Source: Ramazzottius varieornatus (Eukaryota; Tardigrada; Eutardigrada; Parachela; Ramazzottiidae). From it: 64,000 nucleotides of DNA. The stretch is from positions 850,827 through 914,826 of the forward strand of contig BDGG01000006.1 of the NCBI GenBank assembly GCA_001949185.1, in the 5' to 3' direction. How positions within the stretch are numbered: the first letter of the stretch is position 1; each line of letters opens with the position of its first letter. The position numbers and the translations under genes were made by a program. A model generated the notes under the pieces. The model was not told where the DNA came from. It worked only from the letters and a program-made list of their open reading frames with translations, and ran no database searches. Of the stretch, positions 38,893 through 50,888 are shown piece after piece.

Positions 38893-40911
38893 TCACACAG
38901 TCACCATCCGCATGGCTGCCATTCCTCTCTCTACAACACTAATATCGAGAACTTCCGGCTTCTGTATCTGACTCTGAACTTTCTCGTTTTTCTTCCGTGC
39001 GCGCTTTTCCTTCTTGGACAGAGCCTACATTACACGAGAAAAATTCGAAACGATTCAGCCAGACGATGGAAGCTGGGCAAACAAACCCGACAATATTGCT
39101 TTCCCAAGTGGCGTACGCTGTCGGTTTACTGGCTCAAAGATCAAACCATGCGTCACTTAGGTCCTATTCTACAAATCGCACACGTTTTCAATGTTTTTGA
39201 ATGAAGCCGTGCGCCATTTGGGAAAACGGTCTTGTCGAGTTTGTTGGCCCCAAATAAACAAATAATAAATCTCTTACTTTTTCTTTTGGAGAGATCGGAT
39301 TATTCTTATTCTTCACTGCCTTAGATTCTTCCTGTGGCGCCTCACTCGTCACTTCAGCAGGGCCTGACGAGAGAACTGCAGAGGGCTCGGATAAGGCAGC
39401 AGAAAAAACAGTCTTTTCAATGGACACGTCTTCTTCAGGTTTGGTTTCACCGGAAGTGTCTTCGACGGAAGCGATAAGTGGCAAATCAGGCGTCACCGTT
39501 GAGTCAACTTCTCCATCTGGCAAGAGTGACTGATCTTTCTCAAAGCTGCCCTCGTTCTCGGAAGGTTCGGACAGGCGGCTTGAAGGATCAGTTGAGCCAT
39601 CAAGACTTTCGGAATCTGGAAAACACACAGCACTTTCAGGCGCAAACCAACTGGAACGACATCTCAAATTCATCCAGATCGTTGCCACAACTGGCGCACA
39701 CTCACGGCGCAACTGGCTGACAGCCTGCGCCACTTGGAAAATTGTCAGGAATACTGAAAAAATATAGTTGTTCTTACCGACGCCGGAGTCTTTATCGTCA
39801 TCCGGACCTTCGCTTAGAGGTGAGGAAGAAGTCAGAGGGATATCTTCGAGTTTTCTCGTGTCTTGAACATACTGAATCTGTTCTTTATTGGGATCGCTCA
39901 GGAGGAGGACGTTGGCAGGACGTTTGATGGCTTCGTTCTGCTCGTCGAAACGGATGCTGTCGTAGTGGTTACCACCAGTGTACAAAATGTGTACCTGTTT
40001 AAACCGGGAGGGATCCACGTCTTGACATGGAGGAAGCTGAAAAGGACAAACCATCTAACTACAGCCTTTTTTATTCTGTTAATGACTCTTACCTGAAGAG
40101 TGATTTTTTCATCGGGCTGATGTACGAAAACCACCCTCTTGAAAACACGCGCAAAGGCAACAAGGCTTTCCTGTCCACCAAAAGTCCCATTCTTCTTTAG
40201 CTTCTTCACTGTAAAAATATCAAACGAATTACATCATTGCTTCGACAACCAACAGCGAAGTGAAAAAGAAAAATGTTTGAAGGATGCGCGAACTGATCCA
40301 AACTTTCGAAGCAGGGTGAAATCACTTACAGCGTTCGTCAAACGTTTTCTCTTCCTCCTGCTCATGAAAGATGGCGTACTCGTCCTTGTGGTCTGCCTGG
40401 AAACATACAAACAGATGAGCATGGTATCATAATCCTAATTTGTGAGACAAGACGAAATTCTTCTCAAGTGCAAAATTTGTAATAAAGACTTTTCTCAACA
40501 AGCGTTACAACACGAGCAAACTTACGACATGTTGCACCACTTTTGTCCTGTAGAAGCTGTGATTTGTTTCACTACCTTCAACCTGATCAGCAAAAGCTCG
40601 GAAAAGACAGTTTCTGCAAGGAAAAAACAACTTGCAGTGTCGGAAAGAAGGTAAACAAATCAACAATCAAGGGCTTACCCGTCTCCCATCATCTTCCGGA
40701 TCTTTAGTCCAAAGGCAGCAAAGTACTCCTCATAATCGAATCCCGTGTTGGCTTTGCTTTTCTTCTTGCAGGCACGGGCTGGCTGCCGTCTAGAAGGTTC
40801 AGTAGCAGGTGTAGAATCGGTGGAAGAGGAATTCTTGTCCCGTGTCGAGGAAGATGACTTTTGAGCCTTTCCTTTGTGCTTGCCTCCACCCCCTCCCTTT
40901 TTCTTGGCCAT
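38893..40911 (-). CDS. OTUD3: OTU-domain cysteine deubiquitinase, OTUD3-like
   Basis: The first exon, 40911-40679, begins with a basic Gly/Lys/Ser-rich tail (MAKKKGGGGGKHKGKAQ) and ends FAAFGLKIRKMMGDG. Splicing continues the catalytic motif as NCLFRAFADQVEG (about 40620-40545), which places the catalytic Asp in GDG and Cys in NC. Later exons give ADHKDEYAIF, NGTFGGQESLVAFARVF and VHILYTGGNHYDSIRF, where the catalytic His is in NHYDS. Then comes a long acidic, Ser/Glu/Pro-rich linker, and the last exon (to the stop at 38893) is Lys/Arg-rich (LSKKEKRARKKNEK). OTUD3 removes ubiquitin chains; preferred linkage here is unknown. Exon limits between 40400 and 39000 are approximate. Foldback hairpins lie in two introns. 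Confidence 0.85.
39070..39245. repeat. Double foldback hairpin in an OTUD3-like gene intron
   Basis: Left arm GAAGCTGGGCAAACAAACCC; hairpins CAAGTGGCGTACGCTGTC / CCATGCGTCACTTAG and the decayed CAAATCGCACACGTTTTC / AGCCGTGCGCCATTTGGG; right arm CTTGTCGAGTTTGTTGGC. Confidence 0.72.
39675..39745. repeat. Foldback hairpin in an OTUD3-like gene intron
   Basis: CAACTGGCGCACACTCAC pairs with GACAGCCTGCGCCACTTGG around the loop GGCGCAACTGGCT; outer arms are mostly lost. Confidence 0.6.
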
Positions 40912-41373
40912 GCTGTTCCTGCAGAAGAGCATGAACAGAGGTTTGCTGACTACATGATCAAGGTAGTACAACAAGCATGTTGGTGCAATGGAAGCTACGC
41001 GCGAATTGAGTTGACTCAACTGCGTCACTTACGTTGCCTAGTGGAGCGGCTCAATCGGCGTTCCGGCGTCGTGCGATGCTACTTCGTGGTCAGGAGGCTT
41101 CCGCAATGAAGGGGAAGAAACAGTGCATTTCAGCGCGGAGATGAAATCAAGAACCGATCACCCAAGGCGGGGAGAAATTTCAAGACAGGATGTCGTCGAT
41201 GATGAAGATCGACGAGTTTCCATTTGATACGGTGGCGCACAGTCTAACGCGCAGAAAACGTAAGCGCAGATGGGTATGTCGTAATTACAGCGAGTTAGAA
41301 AACGTTAACTGAGGTCTGCGAGTTTGAGCAGTGATGGTAACCGAGAAATACGTGAGAATCCCTGATTGATTTG

Positions 41374-42150
41374 ATGGAGCCGGTCAAGACTTTCTGGCCC
41401 AGACTGCCAACACGTTTGAAGGAACGGAACGGGGATAATCTTAATCCCCCTGTGGTATTAGAGGCTGGAGCAGAGCGCCCCGGGGTGGAAAATCTGGCAT
41501 TTTTTGGCATTCCTGATATTATTAATTTTTGTTTGATCATCCAGCATTCCGGACTTCTGGGCAGTCCCTACAGCGACGTTAGAGAGTACGTATACAGCGG
41601 CCTGCTTCTTGCAGAGCTAATTTCGTTGACAAAGAATGTGAAAAAGAGAGAAGAAGCACGATGGGGACACCGCACAGCCGAAGAAGTCCAAGCCCGAGGT
41701 GGCGGTGCAGATGAAGGAAGACCGGGAAACGAAGACAACAACGTCATTGATGAGGAATCGAGCGACAAGAGCAACGGTAGAAAGAACGGGACTGTAGGTG
41801 AGAATGGTGTCTTCGGGGGAATGGTGCACGGGGAGTTTGGACTGCCGGGATTCGAAGGGAGTGCGCGCTGAACACAACCGGGCTCACTACCAAGGTCCCC
41901 TGGAACCCTCCACCTGTTGGCGCGTGTTTGTCAAGGTGCTCCGGTTAGAGTTGGACTGTGTTACCTGGTCTGCGGCTAACGCTGGTGGGCCGTTCGACGG
42001 TCACGGCCTGCAGTATCTGGATGACCGAGGCCTCATCTGGCCCTATCCTGACCAGCAGTTGCACTGGGTGATAAAAGCTCTGGACAACTTGGACAAGATC
42101 GACTTGAATGCCGTGAAGTTCATCGACAAACAATGGAAGGAAACCAGGCT
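41374..42150 (+). CDS. Unrecognised coding-like region (two overlapping frames)
   Basis: From ATG 41374 an open frame of 165 residues starts MEPVKTFWPRLPTRLKERNG, contains a hydrophobic segment around GIPDIINFCLIIQHSGLLGS and an SDVREYVYSGLLLAELISLT stretch, then an acidic and Gly-rich tail to 41871. A second frame, overlapping from 41798, reads HGLQYLDDRGLIWPYPDQQL, HWVIKALDNLDKIDLNAV and KFIDKQWKETR before entering a foldback hairpin. The second looks like real coding sequence, perhaps an exon whose partner I cannot place. No family recognised; joining the two needs a splice or frame change that I cannot support. Confidence 0.35.
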
Positions 42151-42179
42151 CGTTCACAGATTCCCTATTAAAATGAGAA

Positions 42180-42405
42180 CGCGACAAACAAGCTCGATCA
42201 GGTCGTTTTTCGAAGTGGCGCACGTTATCAATCTAATACTGGCGGAAAGCGTGCGCCACTTGGAGTCTTGGACAAGCGATCTTTTCGCGTCTAATCGTTT
42301 TCCCAAGTGGCGCATGCTTCCACTATTAATTACTGTAATATTGGCTGAAGCAAGCGCCACATGGAAAAACGATCTCGTTGAGTTTGCTTGTTGAGTAGGT
42401 CCCAA
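42180..42405. repeat. Double foldback hairpin
   Basis: Left arm GCGACAAACAAGCTCGATC; hairpins GAAGTGGCGCACGTTATC / AAGCGTGCGCCACTTGG and CAAGTGGCGCATGCTTCC / GAAGCAAGCGCCACATGG; right arm CTCGTTGAGTTTGCTTG. It follows directly on the coding-like frame ending near 42150. Confidence 0.75.
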
Positions 42406-43711
42406 ATGTACAGTATGTGTAGGCACAAGACATGAACTTCTATCACCTTCTCTGAGCGCCAACTTGCAAATGAATAGTCGTAAAAAGCAGTGTAAGGGTT
42501 CCTCACGCCGTTATGATTTTGTCACGGAATAGACTCGACACATGATAATCCGCCCTTACCGCACTTTGATTGTGACACTCGCGCAGCCATTTCTGGTCGG
42601 TCTAATAACATCCCAGTAAGTCTCGGATCCCTCTTGACAAAAGAAATCTTGAAATAATCACTTTAGTATACTGTTGACTTTTCTTCCGCGATCCGTTCAT
42701 GCAACTCTCGATTTTTTCACCAGACAGCTATTTGCGATCCAGGCAGGTAAACTTGCAGTCTCTCGGTAACACTTCGCATTGAGAATTCTCTCGTGCATTT
42801 ATGAATGCACGACATGTCTAGTTATGCCAGCCTGACCGTTGCCTACGAAAGGAAATTTATTAGCTTAGACAATCCAGTCGACGACCTCCTCGATGTTGAG
42901 AGGAATAAAAGAAAAATTGGCAGAAGAAAAATGGAAAACGTTTTGCAAAACATAGACTTAAGAATATCGTTATACACTGCTTTTCAGAGCAGGAAGTGCC
43001 AACGGGGGCCATAAAAGTATTCAAACTTACAGTATACCGCGGTTTCCTTCTCTCTCTGCGATACAGTCGGCGTATGGACGGGAATGACTTGTTTTTTTTC
43101 AGCTAGCCGGAGACCTGAAGCAAGATCCTTCACTATCAATGTTGCGAGTCTGAGTCTCTTCACGCTAATAATACCGGTTTCTGACTAGTGATCTGTAAAC
43201 AATCGAACTTTTCCGTTGTTCTACAGGGGACAAACAAAATTCTACTTAATAGAATATTGGTGTGCGTAGCTTTGCGTTACAAGTTCGGGACACCGGCATA
43301 CTTGCTCCGCTTGTGTCCACGCGAAAGAAGTGCTATGTAATAACGACGCATCCAAGACTGAGCGATCTCTGTGAGACCTAGCTGTCTATGATACTCGGAA
43401 CGCAAGCCCGCATTTGGACCTTGTTGCGGTGCGTTTGTTGTTGGCGTCAATCAGTGTTACCGTCGACGATATTCTTACTGAAGATGTTGCGGTGCATACT
43501 CAAGACTTTATTAAAATACAAAGAAAATGAAAGTTCTTGCCAAGCCGCTTCGCCCCACATTTCTCACTCTTGCGTTTTCGAAAGAAACAAGAACTGCAAA
43601 ATCGAAAATCATTTTTCGAGATGTCATATGCTAAGCCGCCCTAATCTATCAAGCTAGCCATGGGTAAGAAAAATACTACATTTCGATGCGGTCGGCAAAG
43701 GCAACAAGGTA
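42406..43711. other. Intergenic stretch without a recognised gene
   Basis: Only short open frames with no motif on either strand. No clear mobile-element ends were found. Confidence 0.4.
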
Positions 43712-45080
43712 TCACAAGGGTGTTTCCGGACGTTGTTCGGCAACGACCGACATAGCTTTGATCAGTTGGCCCGCATGGTCCGCTGGTTCGTCGTAGACTG
43801 TGGAGGACGGAATGGTACAGAGGACTTTCTGGCCCTTGTACATCTTGACAGCGCAATCTTTAATACCCAAAACCTTGCCGTTTTCCAGCTTTTCTTCCAT
43901 CGTCGTTGCCTACAGAAAGAAGCACGGCATGTAAATCTTAACTCCCAGCAGTAATTCTTTGTATCGTCCATGGAGTATGAAGTAAGGTCGGAATAGAAAG
44001 GAAATGACTGAGACGCCATAAATCAAAGCAGTACATACCATTTCCTCCCACAAGGTCAGCAGGATCGAGCCGGTGGGATCGCTGAAGTTCATTGGCAGCT
44101 TGAGACGCCCGTTTCCTGCGATCTCTAAGTCTTCGATACAGCTTATCTTTCCGATCACATCTGCATAATAATAAAACTAATCGATTTAGAAACTTTGATG
44201 CTCGGAATACTGATGAACTGCGCTGATTATCAAGTGTACCGTCCAACTCTACCTACCATACAGCTTCTCCAGCTCGGCCTCCTTGACTATCTGACCGACG
44301 GTTCGATACGTGAAGAAGCTATGACGCTCCGCATAACCCTCGAAGACCTTGTCCCTTTCCACCCAAGTATCGTTTTTCACGACGATGGTAAAGGGAGAGG
44401 CGCTGTATCGGAGGCCATCGGCGTCGTTCTCGCCTTGAGCCTTGATCTTGAAGTTGCTCAAGTAGTACACCTGAAAAAAAGTCTGACAGTACAAAATCCA
44501 TCCATCTGGCAGTACGGGGAAAACAGTACGGCTTGAAATGTCAAGTACAGTAACAACAATATGGAACAACGTACTTTTCCAACTTCGAGCAGGGCGTGGT
44601 AGCGACCTGCTTCAGCTCCGAACGCCGTAATCTTCACTTGACACCGTTCGTTGCTGGCGTCAAAGCTCGCCGCGGGCGTGCAGCGTCCTTGATGTATCGG
44701 TGTATTGTTGTCGATGACGACCCGAACAATGGTCGTTCTGAAAAGAAAAACAAGACTGGGATTACTGTAGTTGACGTCTGAAAATATCGTGGCGCACAGC
44801 GAAACTGCATCCTCTCTGCAAACCAGAGCAAGGGAGATCGAACTGTAACCGTTGGGTCCAAAGTTCGCGTTCTTCGAAACGTTACTATCCGCCGCGATAA
44901 GCAACATCATGCCAACATGCATAGCTAATGAGATGATTACTGGTATTTAAACTGCCACTACGTATACGACTCTGCAATGAATGAATTGACCACTTACTCT
45001 GGGTTCCATGAGCCCAAATTGTTCTTCAGCTCCGACAGGGTAGTCAGGTAGCGCTCTTCATTTGTCCATCTTTGTAGCAT
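43712..45080 (-). CDS. RPA1-like single-stranded-DNA-binding protein, two OB folds (259 aa)
   Basis: Five exons (45080-44998, 44737-44575, 44470-44257, 44160-44039, 43909-43712) join in phase to 259 residues. The first OB fold reads ERCQVKITAFGAEAGRYHAL, LEVGKVYYLSNFKIKAQGEN and SASPFTIVVKNDTWVER, much like DBD-A of the large RPA subunit (FN/FG..A..F...I..GKVYY.S...IK). The second begins DVIGKISCIEDLEIAGNGRL and continues NFSDPTGSILLTLWEEM, like DBD-B. The chain stops soon after, so the zinc-bearing DBD-C and trimer-forming part of a 600-residue RPA1 are missing, as is the N-terminal protein-binding fold. It is best read as a short RPA1 paralogue that may bind ssDNA on its own; a truncated gene is the alternative. 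Confidence 0.78.
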
Positions 45081-45786
45081 TCAGGAACGGTGGTCATGGT
45101 GGTCAGAGTTTACTTCGCTAAGTTAGGAAAGATATGGTGTAAGCAAAAACGAGAACAATATCTGGGACAGATCAAAGAAAAGATGGGATACGGAGTTAGT
45201 AGGATAAAAGGAGGCACAGCAGATACCTTGAGAATCAACTTTAAGGAACAGAGACAGATAAAGGTTCCGAAAACTGAAAACAGCAGAACCGATGGCAAAT
45301 TTCAGGAGCAACAATGGCTTATATAGTCGGAAGCTGTTGGCAATGGCGTAATTCTGCCACGGCACTGCCGTGCCCGCCCCGATTGTGCCGAAGAAGCCAA
45401 TCATTGGCCAACTTTTGGAGCCGGACTGTCTGACTGGATGTTGGCCTTAAGCTACGCGATATGTCGCACCCAATACCCGTACACAGATACAGAGGTACAG
45501 AGATACAGATACGACAGCGGTACACCGATGCACTGAGATACGATTTAATTGGATACTGACATACCAGATAAATTCCTACTATTATACTGATAAATAAAGA
45601 ACGTACCCGTACGGGTTACCTTTTCTCCCTTGTTTCCCCCAGGATGGCCAACAGTCCGTTGTCACGTCGGCCGCGCACGCGGTCTGAAATGCGTCTTACG
45701 GATGGCTGGCTCGCTCTTGAAATCTAGAGAAGTTCAAGAGCACATCTCCTAAAGATCCAATTCCTTAAAATTCCACCTCTTGCAAG
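45081..45786. other. Divergent intergenic region with a GATACA/GTACA-rich tract
   Basis: Lies between the RPA1-like gene (-) and the CACHD1-like gene (+), so both promoters should be here. About 45475-45560 is a degenerate run of CAGATACAGAGGTACAGAGA-type words, a short imperfect minisatellite. No TATA box was assigned with confidence. Confidence 0.5.
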
Positions 45787-48700
45787 ATGTTGTTCTTCCC
45801 TATGCACTACCTACTCCCGACTTACTTACTGTTAGGAGGAGCAGAAGCTGGACTGGCCAAAGAGTCTGAAGGCAGCCCTCAAGGTAAGAGAAATAAATTA
45901 TTGTTTACGTCAATTATGTGGTACGAAAGCTGGATGGACAATGGCTATTTTCTACAGTATGCTGTTCGTCTGTACAGTAAAGTAAAACGTCCACTTCAAC
46001 CGTCAGGACCTTTTTCTAGGTGTTATTCGCAGTAAATCGAATTGGGTATTACTGTATCTGTTCTTGCAGAGCTGGACCATGGTCAGAGGAGTAATCGAGC
46101 TGCGACCCAAGAAGCATCGTCTTACCAGCCACAGTTCGGACTACCGTTGGCTGGTCCATTGCCACCCACGCGAAGTGTTCTGTACAACAAAATATCCACC
46201 ATCAATCTGCCCAAGGAAGCCAAAAAGATTGCTTCTGTACTGCGCAAAATATCCAACGTGGAAATTGGATTAACGATTATGCAGGTATTTTTTCGACGAA
46301 ATAATCCACTCGCGCACTGTAGTATTTTCTGACCAATCAATCAGTCGAATATTATGCTAAAGCACTATCCCTTTGGTGTAGGCTGTTTACGATGCTGCGC
46401 CATTTCGAACAGTTGATCCAGACGAGGCTGCCATTCTGGACAGTCTCGTAAACAAGCTCCAAGCGAAGATTACCGACTATGAAAATATCGCAAGGACAAC
46501 ACTACGAAAAGCGACCAACGCCTCGATGTTCAACGCCCTCTCCGCATTTTCCCAGAGTCTCCCACTGTGCCAGTATGTCAATCCTACCTCTCATAAAAGT
46601 GAGACCATCAACAGGCTTTATGGAGACGAAGCGGTGTCCATCGAAACACCATGTCTTGTGATCGAAGGCTCGCTGTCCAAGCTGAGCAGCGCCACACTGG
46701 ACTTCATTCGAGTCGCCGCCCAAGGTAATATTATTTTCAACAAAAGCGCGGTTCATGGGTATGGGCGAAGGGGAGGAACATTGGTCGCTAAATGGGAGCT
46801 CGACAAGCAAAATCAGCCCGATCGTTTTCCCAAGTGGCGCACGCTTTCAGTATTGTCAATGGAAAGAATGCGCTACTTGAATTATTGTTTCATGTGGCGC
46901 ACATTCCAATGTTATTGGCTGTACGCAAGCGCCACTTGGGAGAGCGACCTGGTTGGGTTTGCTTGCCGAGCTTCCAAATATTTTGGTAGTTTTACACATA
47001 GGCGTTTATTTCCAGATTTTGTCGAACAAAAGCGAGAACGAACCCTGACGACAAAATGGCAGTATGCCTTCTCCTTCGAATTTACTCCGGCAGTGGCTCA
47101 CGGAGCACAGTTTGCCATACTTGAGCATCCTGGACACATCGCTCAAAATACCATGACTCGAAGATGGTACGTCAAACTAAAAAATTTCCGGTTGTGGCGA
47201 AGATACATAGGAGATGAAAACTGCGTACAGTTTCTCCGAATAACAGGAGCGATATCGAAAGTCAACAACAGCAACTCCCGATTTTCGTTACAGGACCGCC
47301 ATGGAAGCTCACATCAGAGCTCAGAACGACCAGAAGTTTTCTGGTCATCTATCCGCCGACGAGTTCGAAAAGAAGTACAAGGAATATTCGGCGGCCAAGC
47401 CGATCGCTCGCTTTCCGCATTCCTTCCTGGCGAACCATATTGCGCAGCGTGTGGCTCCTTCCGCCACCCAGGCACTTTCTCAGGACTTTGTGCTGTCGGA
47501 GCCGTGGAAGAGTTGCCATCAGGACGACTGTCAGGCTCTCGTTAGTCTGTCATATGCGGAAGTTCAGGCACACGCCGGACCACAAGCCCGACATCATCCG
47601 ACCGTGGTCAATATGGTTGGTATGGACATTACTATCGACGAACTGGTGGAGGACTTCACTTACCTGCAACCTGATTCACTTCCGCCGGATAGCTACGCGT
47701 TTTTGCTGTTGAATAACAGCAACGTCCTCATGCATCCCAAAATGAACCGCCAGGTAAACAGTATTAAGCTTTCTTTGATAGGTCATCTATACTTACGGGT
47801 TACGACTGATTTGCGACGCAGCTAGTATTGAAAACTACCACGGGAAAACTTCAAAAACAAATAGATTTATGTCTTATTGTGACTGCACCACAGTCAACCG
47901 TCAGGACTAAACTCACTCGAAAGTGGCGTTTTCTGCCGTTCAGCTACAGTATTTCGTGGATTGTGTGCTCGTTGTGTGTCATTAATTTTTAAAACGCGAT
48001 ACGTGGAATATCGAATCAATGGAATATCTTGAACTTGGTCCACGTGAAATGACTGTAAACTGGAAAAAGGTGTTGTATACTTTCGGGCTTGGCGCAAAGT
48101 TTATCTGTTGCAGGGTAGCAAATTCCCGCCAATCGACCTCTTGGAACCCGAGTTCAACGCGACCACCTTCACGTCGTCGGTCGACAGCATACGCAAATAT
48201 GCCTGTAAATCCATCGCCGAAAGTCCGCTCCGCGCTTGTATTACCTGGATCAAGCCAAAGAGTGGAGTGCAGGTTGCTGTTTACGCGGTCGACAGTTCCC
48301 CAGCTCCGTCCAGCGACCTCATATACCACCGCTTCGACTTGTACTCCTTTACCGCTAAGCAGTGCCTCCACCAAGCCCAAGTCTCTCGGTCCGACGCCTG
48401 CAGCCTCTACCTGCCTGCGGCTGTCTTCAATTCCCCTTTCCAACATGTCATCCGACCGGAAACAAAATCGACCGTCCAAGGTAAAAAAGAATTTCTGTAG
48501 AATTTCTTGAAATTTATTTTGATTTTGCTGGGCGAACAAACTCGTCTTCCACCCCAGTGATGGATGCTTTGACCCAATAACCCCGAGAACGTGCGTCATT
48601 TGGGGAAAATGAGCAAACTGAACAAGATCGTTTTCCAAGTGGCGCAGGCTTCCAGCCGGTAACAATGATAAGGTGCGCCACTTTGAATAAAGGTTGATGA

Positions 48701-50888
48701 GCTGTTTGCCGATCTCCCATTTTTAATAGGAATATCGACTCAGAAGTCCAGATCGTACCGATGTGAAGTTTGTTCGATGTATCTCTTAGCCATCTTCATC
48801 ATCTTTCGGAAAAAGGTATGACTGTTTTCCCCGTTTTCTTCCCAGGTTATTTGGGTTTTCTCAACGACAAGACGCAGCTTCTGGTCAACGGACAATTCAA
48901 AAGCGGGGCCATTACCAAAGCTCAAGTCCACCTACTCCACTCCATCTGCGACGAATGGCTGACGCGCTTCCACAGCAGCAAGATCGGTCCACAGATCCTC
49001 TCCCGCTTTGCTGTAACCACTTCCGGTGTGATGGTGTCCTTCCCTCCTTCCCGCTTCGATGTCAACTACGACGCAACCGAAGAAACATGGTACCAACGCA
49101 CCATCTCCCAACCAGGCAAAATCATCTTGACATCCCCGCCCATCGATGACGACAAGTATGACCGGACCAATTCCTCTCCCGCCATTCGCTTTAGCCATAC
49201 TATCTACCAAGGCAAACCCAACGCCATGCACTCCATCACGGACACCGTGGCGGCTGTGCTGGGTCTCGACCTCAAAGCAAACTATTTGTACCAGTTACTG
49301 CTCGATCTCGTACCAGACTGTCGAACCAAGTCGTTGAGGTGCTTCCTCATGGACGATAGCGGATACTTGATTGCACATCGGAAAATATCCGGCAAGAACA
49401 TGGAGACGAACCCTGTGGAGAAGTACCACATTACCCATCTGGAGTCAGTCTTTGCTCGAGAATTCCTGAACGAGCGTTACCCCATAATTCAGAAAGAAGA
49501 ATGTCTGGATGTGTCGGCGCAGCATATACAGCGCTTGTACAGCATCAGTGCGTCGCTTGACGGGGTGTACTCGGCCAACAGAACGACTGGCCTATACAGC
49601 CTGATAGCCGTAGCAGGGACCAACGTCTACTTGGTAGTATTGAACGCCGAATTGGTGGGCAACGAACGAGCGTTCTGTCCGTGTAGCTTGACCGACAGGA
49701 ATTGTTTGAGCTGCCAGAAGATGGAAGCGACGGCGTGTGAATGTCCATGTCAGTGTGCGGTCGGCAACCAAGAATTGAAGAGGCAGATGGGGACGGATAT
49801 CTGCCCGAGGAGAGCTCTTGAGATGGAGGGAAGGGTGGCAGGACAGGACGAAGGAATGGTTGGCAGGAATCTACCGATCTGCTGGGAGTTTTCCTGTGTG
49901 GGTAAAACAAACAAGGCTGAGTGCGGGAAGAGCTGGCACTGCGAGTGGTGTACGGCAGGCGGAATGGGACGTTTTAAAGAAGATGATTTCTGCTCGTTGA
50001 AAGGCAAATGCTATATCTTCAGCCAAGGTAACACAGTCGTCCTCATGATTTTGAGGCCAGTGTAAATGGAAAGTGTGCTGCTGCGTTCACATCCTAGTCT
50101 ATAGTCTAGCCTACAAGGAAGGCATTAGCAGGGCTAATGGCGTCCTTTTTTCTACAGGTGATCTAGCAATGCCATTGTGGAAAGCCGAGGCAAAGACGGA
50201 GAATAGTTCGGCAGTTGGGCCCGTCGTCGCACTAGTCGCCACCATTTTTGCCGTAGTTACCATATCCCTCTACTGTTTCTGCAACCATCGCCGGGAAGAG
50301 GTGAACAACACTCATCTGCTGCCCGCCGACCTCTCCCAAATACCCGTCACCTTCATCGACAGCGAAGACGACCCGACAGCCAGCCTCCTTGGCGCATCTG
50401 CCACTTCCGTCCAAGCAGCCAATGGTTACATCAACCCGGCCAACGGCGACTTGGACAAGGAAGCCTCGCCTTATGCCATCGGTCCAGGCTACCGTCGTCC
50501 TGCCGACTATGCCCGTGGCTCCAACAGCGCGGACAACGGCTATTCGACCATGACAGGTCATGACGACTCGGAGACGCAGTCCTCTCAAGCCGGCTATTCG
50601 CAAGCCCAAAGTCGTCCCCGTAAAGGCTTGCTGTATAGAGTAGAAGAGGGCCATGTGTTCGTGCATGATGAAGTGCTGGTGGATGTCGGTGATTCGGGGG
50701 AAAGTGATGTGGCCTCGTCGGTTGGGAAAGGCAGTGAAAATTGCTGGAAGAAGTTGCAGATGAGAAGGCTGCCGGCGCAGAAGCAGCCTTCCACGAAAGT
50801 CTGCCCCGATGAGTGCAATGCTGGCGCCGCTGGCAGTACCTTAGCTGGGCAAAAGATCGTTGCTTACGCAGATGTTCACGCTTTGTAA
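45787..50888 (+). CDS. CACHD1/alpha2-delta-like Cache-domain membrane protein without a VWA domain
   Basis: Eight exons (45787-45883, 46070-46284, 46382-46724, 47016-47166, 47294-47753, 48114-48480, 48846-50027, 50158-50888) keep frame to 1181 residues. A signal-like N-terminus (MHYLLPTYLLLGGAEAG) leads into a helical segment with KITDYENIARTTLRKAT. The first Cache domain has VVNMVGMDITIDELVEDFTY and SYAFLLLNNSNVLMHP; the second has RFDVNYDATEETWYQRTISQ, PGKIILTSPPID, AVLGLDLKANYLYQLL and CFLMDDSGYLIAHRK. A Cys-rich stretch (CPCSLTDRNCLSCQ, WHCEWC..., FCSLKGKCY) precedes one membrane helix (VGPVVALVATIFAVVTISLY) and a long cytosolic tail. Relatives carry a VWA domain with a DxSxS metal site before the Cache domains; none is present. 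Family members act with voltage-gated calcium channels. Confidence 0.85.
46795..46980. repeat. Double foldback hairpin in a CACHD1-like intron
   Basis: One of the most complete units: ends AAATGGGAGCTCGACAAGC and GCTTGCCGAGCTTCCAAAT, hairpins CAAGTGGCGCACGCTTTC / GAAAGAATGCGCTACTTG and CATGTGGCGCACATTCC / GTACGCAAGCGCCACTTGGG. It fills intron 3. Confidence 0.8.
48528..48722. repeat. Double foldback hairpin in a CACHD1-like intron
   Basis: Left arm GCTGGGCGAACAAACTCGTC, a decayed first hairpin ending AACGTGCGTCATTTGGGG, second hairpin CAAGTGGCGCAGGCTTCC / AAGGTGCGCCACTTTG, right arm GAGCTGTTTGCCGATCTCCC. Located in intron 6. Confidence 0.75.

Noticed and set aside
48932-49910. Minus-strand open frames of 99 and 121 codons
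   Set aside because: Shadows of the 1182-bp exon of the CACHD1-like gene on the plus strand.
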